Assembly (NCBI GenBank): GCA_043763625.1
Contig: JAYULL010000020.1
Coordinates: 6,518-70,517 of the forward strand
Source: Rubrolithibacter sp043763625
GTDB lineage: Bacteria; Bacteroidota; Bacteroidia; Sphingobacteriales; Sphingobacteriaceae
Reading direction: 5' to 3'
Length of the DNA: 64,000 nucleotides
A program made the position numbers and the translations under genes. A model generated the notes under the pieces. The model searched no databases. It worked only from the letters and a program-made list of their open reading frames with translations, and had not been told where the DNA came from. How positions within the stretch are numbered: the first letter of the stretch is position 1; the number at the start of each line of letters is the position of its first letter. This document shows, piece by piece, positions 53,731 through 62,481 of this stretch.

Positions 53731-54507
53731 TTACACATACCTTTTAATCACTCTCAACCTATGTGTATGCTTTTGTAATTCGGCATTATAAATTCCCTCA
53801 CTGTCTATCGAATCAATCCTAACTTTACCGGAAGCATGAATAATAGTTGACGTGCTTAACATAATCCCGACATGAATTATTCTTCCTTCGTTATTTTCAA
53901 AAAACGCCAAATCCCCAAGTAGAGCTTCCTGCAAAAAAGCAACAAGTTCTCCTTGTTCTGCCTGTTGCCAAGCATCACGTTTTAAACGTATTCCGAATTG
54001 CTTAAAAACTATTTGGGTGAAGCCGGAACAATCTATACCAAAAAGTGACCGACCTCCCCACAAATACGGCGCATTAAGGTAGTATTCGGCAACTTCCTCT
54101 ACTTGTTCACAAAAGTTAAAAATACCGGGTTTTGAAGGATTAAAGGGAAGTTCAAAGTACTCGTTCCCTAAACTTAATCTATTATTTTTGATACCGGCAA
54201 TACTGCTTCCTGCAACAAGATGAAGAAAGCGGCCGGTTTTTAAACTTTTTACGGGTACCGGCATTTCGGCAGGTAAAATATAAATAAATCCATCTAAGCC
54301 TTTATATTCGTTTAAACTTATTCTATCAAACTGCTTTCTATCCAGCCAGCCTTCATAAAAGTCGTATGCAAGGCGAATATAAGCCCACTTTTCATTCTCC
54401 TCCAAAATCTCAAAGTGATCTCCGAAAAGCAACTGGTTTACCATTTCGCTTCTGTCCGAGGGCTCGGCTCGAAGAGGTATCAGAGAAAGGTTACAAATTC
54501 CGTACAT
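53731..54507 (-). CDS. NlpC/P60 family cell-wall peptidase with SH3-like domain
   Basis: 258 residues, with no clear signal peptide. An SH3-like domain (about 1-75; LIPLRAEPSDRSEMVNQLLF) and a second one are followed by the NlpC/P60 domain (about 125-258). The catalytic Cys is in GIDCSGFTQIVFKQFG and the His in RIIHVGIML; APYLWGGRS is the usual preceding motif. It probably cuts gamma-D-Glu-meso-DAP bonds. The lack of a signal peptide is common for this type in Bacteroidota and suggests a cytoplasmic recycling role. Confidence 0.9.
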   Translation of the reverse strand: MYGICNLSLIPLRAEPSDRSEMVNQLLFGDHFEILEENEKWAYIRLAYDFYEGWLDRKQFDRISLNEYKGLDGFIYILPAEMPVPVKSLKTGRFLHLVAGSSIAGIKNNRLSLGNEYFELPFNPSKPGIFNFCEQVEEVAEYYLNAPYLWGGRSLFGIDCSGFTQIVFKQFGIRLKRDAWQQAEQGELVAFLQEALLGDLAFFENNEGRIIHVGIMLSTSTIIHASGKVRIDSIDSEGIYNAELQKHTHRLRVIKRYV

Positions 54508-54670
54508 AAGAGTAGAAAGGTAATAGTAAAAAGGTAAAAATAAAAAGTAATTGCCGACTCGAACTTTCGGTCTTTCTGACTCTTTCTTTACTTCCTAACT
54601 TAACACTTATTCCCAAAAAGACTTAACTTAGTAAACAAACTTTGCATTTCAACTTAATTGTTCTGTAATC

Positions 54671-55153
54671 ATGAAAACCTTGAATCAATTAAATAAAATT
54701 TTAATCGCTGTTGAAGACAGCGATTATTCTACTCTTGCTACAGCTTACGGATTTGAATTGGCTCGAAAAGTGAACGCCCAAGTGGCATTATTACATGTTA
54801 ACGAAATTCCGGTAACCGGAACCCCTTATATAACAGACTCTTTAGTAAACGAAACGTCGGTTTTGATGCCTGAAGTTATGTTTGCACAAGAAGAATCAAG
54901 CAAGAAGTTACTGAATACAATTGCGGAGAAGTACGAGCAGGACATTACTATTTATACTTTTCATAAAATCGGAAGTCCGCAGGAAGAAATTGTTGCTACC
55001 GCCGAGGAATGGGATGCCGATATGATTATTTTAGGGACTCACGGACGCACCGGTTTTGATCATTTTATTTCCGGGAGCGTAGCCGAAAAGGTAGTTCGAA
55101 GAGCTAAATGCCCGGTGCTTATAATCCCCAACGAAAAGGAAAAAAATCATTAA
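54671..55153 (+). CDS. Universal stress protein (UspA family)
   Basis: 160-residue single-domain Usp. It starts with ILIAVEDSDYSTLATAYGFE and ends with GTHGRTGFDHFISGSVAEKV followed by CPVLIIP. The G-x2-G-x9-G-S pattern of ATP-binding Usps is present. It is monocistronic and convergent with the ferredoxin gene across a shared terminator. Confidence 0.92.
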   Translation: MKTLNQLNKILIAVEDSDYSTLATAYGFELARKVNAQVALLHVNEIPVTGTPYITDSLVNETSVLMPEVMFAQEESSKKLLNTIAEKYEQDITIYTFHKIGSPQEEIVATAEEWDADMIILGTHGRTGFDHFISGSVAEKVVRRAKCPVLIIPNEKEKNH

Positions 55154-55158
55154 ACAAA

Positions 55159-55190
55159 AAATGCGACCCTATAAAGTCGCATTTCTAATA
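55159..55190. terminator. Bidirectional terminator between usp and ferredoxin genes
   Basis: AAATGCGAC (55159-55167) pairs perfectly with GTCGCATTT (55176-55184). T-runs follow on both sides, stronger on the minus strand (TTTTTTG), so it can end both convergent transcripts. Confidence 0.85.
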
Positions 55191-55204
55191 CAAAAACTTA
55201 TTAA

Positions 55205-55558
55205 TTAAGCCTCGGCGTGTAGCCAAGCTTTTTTGGCCATTAATTCTTCTTCGGATTCGCGAACATCTTCATCATCAATACAACAGTCAACGGGACAAAC
55301 TGCCGCACATTGAGGCTCATCGTGAAATCCCTTACACTCCGTACATTTATCTGAAACAATATAATAAAACTCATCCGAAATTGCTGATTGTGCTTCTTCT
55401 GAATTTAAAGTAACGCCGTCACCAAAGTCAATAATACCGCGAAGATTAGTTCCGTCTGAAAAACGCCATGCCGCACCTGCATCATAAATAGCGTTATTAG
55501 GGCATTCAGGTTCGCAAGCTCCGCAATTAATACATTCGTCTGTTATTTTAATCGCCAT
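55205..55558 (-). CDS. 2[4Fe-4S] ferredoxin
   Basis: 117 residues. Cluster one: CINCGACEPECP near the N terminus. Cluster two: CTECKGFHDEPQCAAVCP at about 73-91, with the expanded spacing seen in YfhL/Alvin-type ferredoxins. The about 50 residues between are longer than in minimal ferredoxins, and the C-terminal tail is acidic. It is divergent from the acyl-CoA reductase gene, an arrangement I have seen in other Bacteroidota; it may supply electrons to an oxidoreductase. Confidence 0.92.
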   Translation of the reverse strand: MAIKITDECINCGACEPECPNNAIYDAGAAWRFSDGTNLRGIIDFGDGVTLNSEEAQSAISDEFYYIVSDKCTECKGFHDEPQCAAVCPVDCCIDDEDVRESEEELMAKKAWLHAEA

Positions 55559-55618
55559 GATTCTACAGGATATCTTATTCTAAAACTTACTTTTGTATTC
55601 TCGATTGCAATAATTGTA

Positions 55619-55626
55619 CAAATATA
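55619..55626 (-). promoter_or_regulatory. -7 promoter element of the ferredoxin gene
   Basis: On the minus strand TATATTTG, a perfect -7 box, 60 bases upstream of the ferredoxin ATG and 25 bases upstream of the divergent acyl-CoA reductase ATG. On the plus strand TACTTTTG at 55588-55595 is a matching box for the reductase. Confidence 0.45.
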
Positions 55627-55650
55627 ACACAATTTGAAAATTAAAGTTCG

Positions 55651-56673
55651 ATGAGTTCGATTTTGACACTTGAGAAACGAATGGCAGCCTTTGAAAAAAT
55701 CGGGCTTTATATGCGTAATCCGGACGAGAACTTAACTGCTTTGATGAATTCGGCGCAATACTATAACGCCTGGTTTACCCCTACTCAAACCGGTAGTGCT
55801 GTGGAATCAATAGGCAAAACGCTAAATAGATCGGCGCTTGAAAGATGGCTTGCGGACGTTAGAGAAGTTGACGAACCGAAAAAAGTAGGATTAATCCTTG
55901 CCGGGAATATACCTTTAGTCGGCTTTCATGATGTTTTAAGCGTTCTTGCGTCGGGGCACATCGCGTACATTAAACTTTCGTCGCAAGACGAAAAGCTAAT
56001 TCCTCATATTCTTAATCGCCTTATAGAAAATGAGCCGGCCTTTGCAGAAAAAGTTATATACACAGAGCGCCTTAAAGACATTGACGCTGTTATTGCTACC
56101 GGAAGCAATAATTCCTCCCGGTATTTTGAATTTTATTTTTCAAAAGTTCCTCATATTATACGTAAGAACAGAAATAGTGTAGCAGTTTTAACAAGGGACG
56201 AAACCATCGAAGATTTTGAAAACCTGGGGAAAGATATTTTCGATTTTTTCGGTTTGGGATGCCGGAATGTTTCTAAACTTTTTGTGCCCGAAGGCTACAA
56301 TTTCAATCAATTCTTCGAAGCCATAGAGAAATACTCGTTCGTGAGTGAGCATTATAAATACAACAACAATTACGACTATAATAAGTCTATTTATCTGGTA
56401 AACCGAGAAGAGCATTTAGACAACGGTTTTCTGTTGTTAAAAAGGGACGAACGCCTTGCCTCTCCCCTAGCCGTTATATTTCACGAGGAGTATAAAGAAA
56501 AGGAAGCTTTGGAGATGAAACTGACAGAAGCGGGCGAGCAGCTGCAGTGCGTGGTTTCTAAAACTTCTTTAAACATTCCGTCACAAATCGTCAATTTTGG
56601 CGAGAGCCAACAGCCTGACTTGTGGGATTACGCAGACGGCGTTGATACATTGAAGTTTCTTCAGAATTTATAA
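55651..56673 (+). CDS. Acyl-CoA reductase (LuxC-like)
   Basis: 340-residue member of the aldehyde dehydrogenase-like LuxC family. The nucleotide/acyl region includes VGLILAGNIPLVGFHDVLS and VIATGSNNSSRYFEFYF; the likely catalytic Cys is in FFGLGCRNVSKLFVPEG. It would reduce a fatty acyl-CoA or acyl-thioester to the aldehyde. Partner lux genes are absent, so this is not luminescence. The stop codon lies in a 33-base palindrome. Confidence 0.9.
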   Translation: MSSILTLEKRMAAFEKIGLYMRNPDENLTALMNSAQYYNAWFTPTQTGSAVESIGKTLNRSALERWLADVREVDEPKKVGLILAGNIPLVGFHDVLSVLASGHIAYIKLSSQDEKLIPHILNRLIENEPAFAEKVIYTERLKDIDAVIATGSNNSSRYFEFYFSKVPHIIRKNRNSVAVLTRDETIEDFENLGKDIFDFFGLGCRNVSKLFVPEGYNFNQFFEAIEKYSFVSEHYKYNNNYDYNKSIYLVNREEHLDNGFLLLKRDERLASPLAVIFHEEYKEKEALEMKLTEAGEQLQCVVSKTSLNIPSQIVNFGESQQPDLWDYADGVDTLKFLQNL

Positions 56674-56704
56674 CGCTGACAGGGTTCAGAACCCTGTCAG
56701 CGTT
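56672..56704. repeat. Perfect 15-bp palindrome, REP-like
   Basis: AACGCTGACAGGGTT (56672-56686), CAG loop, AACCCTGTCAGCGTT (56690-56704). It overlaps the stop codon of the acyl-CoA reductase gene. No T-tract follows on either strand, so a simple terminator is unlikely. It resembles the AACCCTGACAGGGTT family of intergenic palindromes in Bacteroidota. It is the only copy I saw in the window. Confidence 0.8.
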
Positions 56705-56730
56705 GTGTGAAAAATTCTAACTTTACCGTG

Positions 56731-56934
56731 ATGTATATTATCAAAGTAAAAGGAGTGGCTAAAATTCCGGATTACGTACAACTTCGGGATGAAAAGTTTA
56801 CGCTCCTCGCCTATTTCCGTGTCGACAGACCGGATAAATCTCTTGAGAAAGCAGGTTTGGGCGAAAAAGCGGAATATATCATGAACCTTGTTAAGGACCT
56901 TCCTTTCGGAAAAATTTTAAAATTAGACCTCTAA
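56731..56934 (+). CDS. Small conserved protein ahead of ftsE
   Basis: 67 residues from ATG 56731; a GTG at 56707 would add eight residues right after the palindrome and is less likely. MYIIKVKGVAKIPDYVQLRD begins a compact alpha/beta protein; the C terminus is PFGKILKLDL. There are no motifs I can name. It lies one base before the FtsE-like gene, a pairing that suggests a shared role. Confidence 0.75.
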   Translation: MYIIKVKGVAKIPDYVQLRDEKFTLLAYFRVDRPDKSLEKAGLGEKAEYIMNLVKDLPFGKILKLDL

Positions 56935-56935
56935 A

Positions 56936-57619
56936 ATGATTGGCAATTCAGTTATAAAACTTCAGTACGTAGATGTTTACCAGCAGAAGCACTTGGTATT
57001 ATCCCACGTAAATTTGCATATTGATAAGGGGGAATTTGTTTTCCTTATCGGGCAAACCGGTTCGGGAAAAAGCAGCTTGTTAAAGATTATTTACGGCGAC
57101 TTGCATATATCTTCGGGAGAAGGCCACGCAGCCGGCTTTGATTTGAAAAAACTCGCCGATAAAGATGTTCCATACTTGCGCCGCAAGCTTGGAATAGTTT
57201 TTCAGGATTTCCAACTTCTTACTGACAGAACACTTGAACAAAACCTGCAATTTGTATTGCATGCTACGGGTTGGAAAGATAAAAAGCTGATTTCCGAACG
57301 GATTCGAGATGTTTTGGAAAAAGTGGGTTTGCGCTCAAAAATTAAGAAAATGCCTCACGAACTTTCGGGTGGCGAACAACAACGTGTAGTGATCGCAAGA
57401 GCACTACTAAACGATCCTGAAATAATTTTAGCCGATGAACCTACCGGGAACTTGGATCCCGACACTTCCGAAGAAATCGTATTGCTTCTTAAAGAAATAA
57501 GCCGCTCCGGCACTGCAGTTTTAATGGCCACTCATGATTATCATATTATTCGGACTTATCCTTCCAGAATCATTAAATGCGAAGGCGGTGAGGTGCATGA
57601 GGATGCGAAAATTAATTAA
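56936..57619 (+). CDS. ftsE: FtsE-like ABC transporter ATP-binding protein
   Basis: 227-residue ABC ATPase. Walker A GQTGSGKSS, Q-loop GIVFQDFQLL, signature LSGGEQQRVVIARAL, Walker B IILADEPTGNLDP, His-loop MATHDYHI. The DxTGNLDP and DFQLL features are those of the FtsE/LolD group. In Bacteroidota FtsE sits without FtsX beside it, as here. It is co-transcribed with the small upstream gene. Confidence 0.88.
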   Translation: MIGNSVIKLQYVDVYQQKHLVLSHVNLHIDKGEFVFLIGQTGSGKSSLLKIIYGDLHISSGEGHAAGFDLKKLADKDVPYLRRKLGIVFQDFQLLTDRTLEQNLQFVLHATGWKDKKLISERIRDVLEKVGLRSKIKKMPHELSGGEQQRVVIARALLNDPEIILADEPTGNLDPDTSEEIVLLLKEISRSGTAVLMATHDYHIIRTYPSRIIKCEGGEVHEDAKIN

Positions 57620-57659
57620 GAGGATAGATCCAAAAATTCAATTTAAAACCCCTATCTTT

Positions 57660-57989
57660 TCCTTAATAATTTGGGAATTACAGTCTTTTATACTTGTAAG
57701 AACGATGGAAATTTTGGGAAAAAAACAGGTGCTTTTATTATAGCTGAGATTTTCAGGCTTTCACTCGTCCTAATGTTTTCGAATATAGCGAAATGAAAGA
57801 CCCAAGTAAAATAAGAGCATATAGTCAACGAGAAGAGAATTAGAACTTACACAAAACACCAAAGAATTTTTGATTTTGAGCGAGTTACCAAAGTCCTTTT
57901 TGGTCCCTAACAATCTTGAAAAAGAGCTTGCAACTCGCGATACTTTCATCATTCAACAAAAAGAAGTCAATTCTATCAAACAAAACTAA
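57660..57989 (+). pseudogene. Decayed protein-coding remnant between ftsE and grpE
   Basis: The 456-base gap 57620-58075 has no intact gene. Three plus-strand frames read in succession give protein-like text: VFYTCKNDGNFGKKTGAF, then FQAFTRPNVFEYSEMKDPSK, stopping at 57841, then LILSELPKSFLVPNNLEKEL, stopping at 57987. Joining them needs two frame changes. I do not recognise the family. It could also be noncoding sequence with accidental open frames. Confidence 0.35.
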
Positions 57990-58075
57990 GTCAAAATTTC
58001 TACGCCGGTTTACAATTCACTGACAGCATGACCGCTTTTAGTACTTGGCAAAAAAATTGACCAACCGAAAATACT

Positions 58076-58690
58076 ATGAACTTTTCAGACATGTTGAAGA
58101 AAAAGAACAATAATCAAGAAGACCCGCATAATACGTTGGAACCACAGGCCGACAGCTTGAAAGAAATTGCCGAAGAACTTGAGCATGCCAGTGAGGCACA
58201 ACTAAACTATAAAAACGACGAGGAGCAAATTGATATCGCTGCACTTGAAGAAAAACATAAAGCTGAAATTGCCGAATTAAATGATAAGTATGTGAGGCTT
58301 TTTGCGGAGTTCGATAACTACAAACGGCGTACAAGTAGGGAACGGGTTGAGTTGCTGCAAACCGCCGGCAAAGATGTAATTGTGAGTTTGCTGCCGGTTT
58401 TAGATGACTTTGAACGTGCTTTAAAATCGATGCACAACGCTACCGATGTAGTTCCTGTAAAAGAGGGAGTTGAACTGGTTCATAATAAACTGCGAAGTAT
58501 TTTAGTTCAAAAAGGACTTAAGGAAATGGAATCAAAAGGGAATGTTTTCGATTCCGAAATTCACGAGGCCATAACAAAAATCCCATCGCCCTCTGAAGAT
58601 TTAAAAGGAAAAATTATTGACGAGGTTGAAAAGGGCTACCACTTAAACGAAAAGGTTATCCGCTTTGCTAAGGTAGTGGTTGGAGAATAA
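58076..58690 (+). CDS. grpE: Nucleotide exchange factor GrpE
   Basis: 204 residues. A long N-terminal acidic coiled coil is followed by the GrpE core: LFAEFDNYKRRTSRERVEL, then LLPVLDDFERAL, and the C-terminal beta domain (EAITKIPSPSEDLKGKIIDE and GYHLNEKVIRFAKVVVGE). It releases ADP from DnaK and is transcribed just ahead of dnaJ; dnaK is not in the window. Confidence 0.95.
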   Translation: MNFSDMLKKKNNNQEDPHNTLEPQADSLKEIAEELEHASEAQLNYKNDEEQIDIAALEEKHKAEIAELNDKYVRLFAEFDNYKRRTSRERVELLQTAGKDVIVSLLPVLDDFERALKSMHNATDVVPVKEGVELVHNKLRSILVQKGLKEMESKGNVFDSEIHEAITKIPSPSEDLKGKIIDEVEKGYHLNEKVIRFAKVVVGE

Positions 58691-58808
58691 AACTTAAATG
58701 TGCAAATGAGAGGAACATGCAGATGTGTAAATGCATGATCGCTCTCAAATATAATCAGGTGTAAAGAACCTGCACATTTGCACATCAACAAATTTGCAAA
58801 TTATTAAC
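58691..58808. repeat. Short-word repeat island between grpE and dnaJ
   Basis: The gap is made of variants of ATGTGCAAATG/CATTTGCACAT: ATGTGCAAATG near 58698, GATGTGTAAATGCA near 58723, TGCACATTTGCACATC near 58770 and AAATTTGCAAATT near 58791. ATGTGCAAATG and CATTTGCACAT form an 11-bp inverted repeat. The right end lies next to the dnaJ start. Confidence 0.65.
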
Positions 58809-59960
58809 ATGGCCAAAAGAGACTACTACGATATACTGGGCGTCCCCAAAAATGCAAGTGCGGACGAGATAAAGAAAGCTTATCGTAAGATGGCTATAAA
58901 GTATCACCCCGATAAAAATCCGGGAGATAAACCTGCGGAAGAAAACTTTAAAGAAGCGGCCCAAGCTTACGAGGTATTAAGCAATCAAGAAAAACGCCAA
59001 CGTTACGACCAATTTGGCCATTCCGGAACGCAGGGAGGTTTCGGGGGCGGCGGCGGCGGAATGAATATGGAAGACATTTTCAGCCAATTCGGAGACGTAT
59101 TCGGAGGCGGGAGTCCTTTCGAAAGTTTTTTTGGAGGAGGCGGACAAAGCCGCGGCGGCAGAAGAGCAGCACGAGGAACTAACTTAAGAATCAAGGTTAA
59201 GCTTACGCTGGAGGAAATTGCAAAAGGCGCCGAGAAAAAAATTAAAGTAAATAAACAAGTAGTTTGTCAGACTTGCGACGGATCGGGGGCCAAGGACAAA
59301 TCTTCTTTTCATACCTGCGGAACTTGCGGGGGCGCCGGAAGTGTTCGCCGGGTTACAAACACAATTTTGGGGCAAATGCAAACTACCAGCACATGCCCCA
59401 CCTGCAACGGCGAAGGAACAACTATCACTTCGAAATGCAATACCTGCCATGGTGACGGCGTTGTTCGCGGAGAAGAAACGATAACAATCAACATTCCGGC
59501 AGGAGTAAGCGAAGGTATGCAACTTTCGATGGGTGGCCGCGGTAATGCCGCTCCCAGAGGCGGAACTCCCGGAGATCTCATTATTCTGATTGAGGAACTT
59601 ATTGACGAGCAACTAAAGCGCGAAGGCAACAACGTAATTTATGATCTGCACATCAGCTTCATTGATGCCGCTTTAGGCTCAACTGTAGAAGTGCCTACTA
59701 TCGACGGAAAAGCAAAAATAAAAATTGAACCTGGAACGCAAGGCGGAAGAATACTCCGACTAAAAGGCAAAGGAGTTCCTGAAGTAAATTCGTATCACCG
59801 CGGAGATCAATTGGTTTACGTAAATATTTGGACCCCCAAAGCTGTATCGCGGGAAGAGCGTGAATTATTAGAACAACTGCAACAGTCGCCGAACTTTAAA
59901 CCTCAGCCGGGCAAAAACGAAAAAAGCTTTTTCGACAGGATGAAAGAGTTTTTCGAGTAA
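58809..59960 (+). CDS. dnaJ: Chaperone protein DnaJ
   Basis: 383 residues from ATG 58809; a TTG at 58794 adds five residues and is unlikely. The J domain has HPD in IKYHPDKNPGDK; a Gly/Phe-rich region (GGFGGGGGGMN) follows, then four zinc motifs (CQTCDGSG, CGTCGGAG, CPTCNGEG, CNTCHGDG) and two C-terminal domains. It is a complete type I DnaJ and forms the DnaK cycle with grpE upstream. Confidence 0.97.
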   Translation: MAKRDYYDILGVPKNASADEIKKAYRKMAIKYHPDKNPGDKPAEENFKEAAQAYEVLSNQEKRQRYDQFGHSGTQGGFGGGGGGMNMEDIFSQFGDVFGGGSPFESFFGGGGQSRGGRRAARGTNLRIKVKLTLEEIAKGAEKKIKVNKQVVCQTCDGSGAKDKSSFHTCGTCGGAGSVRRVTNTILGQMQTTSTCPTCNGEGTTITSKCNTCHGDGVVRGEETITINIPAGVSEGMQLSMGGRGNAAPRGGTPGDLIILIEELIDEQLKREGNNVIYDLHISFIDAALGSTVEVPTIDGKAKIKIEPGTQGGRILRLKGKGVPEVNSYHRGDQLVYVNIWTPKAVSREERELLEQLQQSPNFKPQPGKNEKSFFDRMKEFFE

Positions 59961-59983
59961 GGTTTATTAAAATATTAGTATTG

Positions 59984-60012
59984 AAGCCTGCCCTCGTGCA
60001 GGCTTTGTTATT
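59984..60012 (+). terminator. Intrinsic terminator of grpE-dnaJ
   Basis: AAGCCTGC (59984-59991) pairs with GCAGGCTT (59998-60005), followed by TGTTATTT. The rest of the 222-base gap to the ABC genes holds nothing I recognise. Confidence 0.75.
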
Positions 60013-60182
60013 TGCCTATGTCGTAGGTGTAATTGTTTAAGTGTGGGGTCTTTAGGTCAAACTTGCGCAGTAAATTCTTTCTCTACAATAGATAAACGAT
60101 ATCTTCTTCTATCCGGGGTAGCTGAAAAGATTTTTGTAATATTATTGCCCTTAACCGGTCCAACTTTCGCATATATTCAAAC

Positions 60183-61085
60183 ATGTTAAGTATAAGAAAT
60201 ATCACCAAGCAATACGCAAGTCATAAAGCTTTGGATGATGTAAGTTTAGAAGTAAAAAAAGGCACCATCTTCGGCCTTTTAGGACCGAACGGTGCCGGAA
60301 AAACTTCCCTTATCAGAATTATAAATCAAATAACGGCTCCCGATTCAGGTGAGGTATATTTTAACGGTGAAAGGCTGAATTCGAGTCATACAGAAAGAAT
60401 CGGCTATTTACCGGAAGAACGCGGGTTATACAAGAAGATGGAGATTGGAGAGCAGATGCTTTATTTAGCCCGACTCAAAGGTCTATCTTGTATAGAAGCC
60501 GAAAAAAAAATCCGGTATTGGTTTGAAAAAATGGAGATACAGGCTTGGTGGAAGAAAAAAGTTGAAGATTTAAGTAAAGGCATGCAACAAAAGGTGCAGT
60601 TCATTGCCACAATTGTTCATGACCCGGAGTTAATTATTTTGGATGAACCTTTTTCCGGATTCGACCCGATTAATGCCGAGCTGATTAAAAATGAAATTCT
60701 GGAATTGAACCAAAAAGGCGCAACCATAATTTTTTCGACTCATCGAATGGAAACTGTTGAACAGCTTTGCAATCATATCGCCCTAATTCATCAATCCAAA
60801 AAGATTTTAGACGGAACAGTAAAAAACGTCCGAAACTCCTATCGGGATGAAACTTTTGTTATAGAATTCTCCGGCACCGTTGATTTTGTTCCCAACGAAA
60901 TATTCGAGGTTTTGAATCAATCCGAGGGCGGAGAATACAATGAGCTCACTTTTAAGCTTCATCCCGGAAAAACGACTAACGACGCTCTTCAATTTTTGCT
61001 TCCGCAGATACAAATTCATCGCCTCACTGAAGTTATTCCAAGCATGCACGAAATCTTTATCCAAAAAGTTAAATCCCTCTCATGA
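60183..61085 (+). CDS. ABC exporter ATP-binding protein (NatA-like)
   Basis: 300-residue ATPase. Walker A GPNGAGKTSLIR, signature LSKGMQQKVQFIATI, Walker B LIILDEPFSGFDP, then FSTHRMETVEQ. The C-terminal about 80 residues form the DUF4162-type extension of NatA/YhaQ-like subunits. LPEERGLYKKM after the Q-loop is typical for that group. It overlaps the permease gene by four bases (ATGA). Confidence 0.92.
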   Translation: MLSIRNITKQYASHKALDDVSLEVKKGTIFGLLGPNGAGKTSLIRIINQITAPDSGEVYFNGERLNSSHTERIGYLPEERGLYKKMEIGEQMLYLARLKGLSCIEAEKKIRYWFEKMEIQAWWKKKVEDLSKGMQQKVQFIATIVHDPELIILDEPFSGFDPINAELIKNEILELNQKGATIIFSTHRMETVEQLCNHIALIHQSKKILDGTVKNVRNSYRDETFVIEFSGTVDFVPNEIFEVLNQSEGGEYNELTFKLHPGKTTNDALQFLLPQIQIHRLTEVIPSMHEIFIQKVKSLS

Positions 61086-62392
61086 ACAAAGTACTCCTGA
61101 TTATAAAACGCGAATATTTGAGTCGGGTAAAGAAGAAGGCGTTCATTGTGATGACCTTCTTGGTGCCGATTTTACTTATCGGGATGTATGCCGGAATTGG
61201 TTATCTAACTATGCAAGGCGGCGATACGGTGAATTTCGTGAGTGTATTGGATGAAAGCGGAAACTTCGCCGATAAGCTTCACGACACTGAAACTGTTCAT
61301 TTCTTATCAACCGAAAAAAACTTGGAACAAGCTAAAAAAGAGATCAAGCAAGACGATTCCTTTTTTTTGCTCCGCATACCCAAGCAACCCGACAGTTCGA
61401 TGCGACAGGTACAACTCTACTCGCAAAAGAAACCGAGCTTTTCCCTCACCGGAACAATCGAAGAGCAAATTAAAGAGACTATGAAGGCTCGAATGTTGGT
61501 CGATGCCGGAATAGACCCTGAAGTACTACAACGGATAAAACCGGAAGTTATCATACAATCAAAAGAACTAACAGAAGAAGGCGAGCAAGACAGTAACTCG
61601 GCGGCGGCCTACGGTATAGGTGCGGCTTGTGCGGTGCTTATTTACATGTCGCTATTCATTTACGGAGCACAAGTTATGCGTGGGGTAATCGAAGAAAAAA
61701 CCAACCGGATTATCGAAGTTGTAATATCGTCTGTTAAACCCTTTCAATTAATGTTGGGGAAGATTATCGGCATAGGATTAGTCGGTTTAACTCAATTTTC
61801 GATGTGGATATTACTGACACTTGCACTAACAACCGCTGCGAGTACTTTCCTTACTTCCGATAAAAGCAAGAAAGCAAATACCGAAGTTGCAGGAAGCATG
61901 CAATTGCAAACTCCGCAAGGGGATCAAAGTCCGATAGTTGGCGCTGTTAAGGCATTTGAAGCCCTCCCCTTGGGGTCGATAATTCCGGTATTCTTAACCT
62001 ACTTTCTGGGAGGGTATTTGCTTTATAGTGCCTTATTTGCAGCGGTCGGCTCGGCGGTAGACAGTGAAACCGAAACGCAACAGTTTATGTTTCCGATAAC
62101 GCTGCCGCTGCTGTTTACCTATATTTTGTCGTTCAGTTTCATCATTAACAATCCCGACAGCACACTTTCGTTCTGGCTAAGTATAATTCCGATTACTTCA
62201 CCAATTGCCATGATGGTGCGCTTCCCGTTCGGTGTTCCGGCTTGGGAACTTGGATTATCGATTTCTCTCTTAATTGCCGGATTTATTTTCACAACTTGGG
62301 TTGCTTCACGGATTTATCGAGTAGGCATCTTAATGTATGGCAAAAAATCAAGTTATAAAGAGTTAGCGAAGTGGTTTTTTTACAAGGAATGA
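61082..62392 (+). CDS. ABC exporter permease (NatB-like)
   Basis: 436-residue ABC-2 type permease. TM1 is at about 20-42, a large extracytoplasmic domain runs to about 180, then five or so membrane helices (GIGAACAVLIYMSLFIYGAQ onward). GVIEEKTNRIIEVVISSVKPFQLMLGK is the family signature. The family exports Na+ or other small substrates; the real substrate is unknown. It pairs with the overlapping ATPase gene. Confidence 0.9.
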   Translation: MNKVLLIIKREYLSRVKKKAFIVMTFLVPILLIGMYAGIGYLTMQGGDTVNFVSVLDESGNFADKLHDTETVHFLSTEKNLEQAKKEIKQDDSFFLLRIPKQPDSSMRQVQLYSQKKPSFSLTGTIEEQIKETMKARMLVDAGIDPEVLQRIKPEVIIQSKELTEEGEQDSNSAAAYGIGAACAVLIYMSLFIYGAQVMRGVIEEKTNRIIEVVISSVKPFQLMLGKIIGIGLVGLTQFSMWILLTLALTTAASTFLTSDKSKKANTEVAGSMQLQTPQGDQSPIVGAVKAFEALPLGSIIPVFLTYFLGGYLLYSALFAAVGSAVDSETETQQFMFPITLPLLFTYILSFSFIINNPDSTLSFWLSIIPITSPIAMMVRFPFGVPAWELGLSISLLIAGFIFTTWVASRIYRVGILMYGKKSSYKELAKWFFYKE

Positions 62393-62481
62393 TTTGATTA
62401 GTTGCTTTATGGTTTGCAAAAAGCACAGCTCATAGTGCGAAGAGTTAGTTGCTTATCTATTTTACTAACTATTAATTCCTA
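62393..62481. repeat. Short-word repeat island before ppx/gppA
   Basis: 89-base gap with repeated words: TTAGTTGCTT twice (about 62398 and 62446), AGCACAGCTCATAGTGC as an imperfect palindrome, and ACTAACTATTAATTCCTAATG running into the start codon. It is less regular than the other islands here. Confidence 0.4.

Noticed and set aside
55651..56673. Luminescence (lux) system suggested by the LuxC-like gene
   Set aside because: No luxA, luxB, luxD or luxE is nearby; stand-alone acyl-CoA reductases of this type are common in Bacteroidota.
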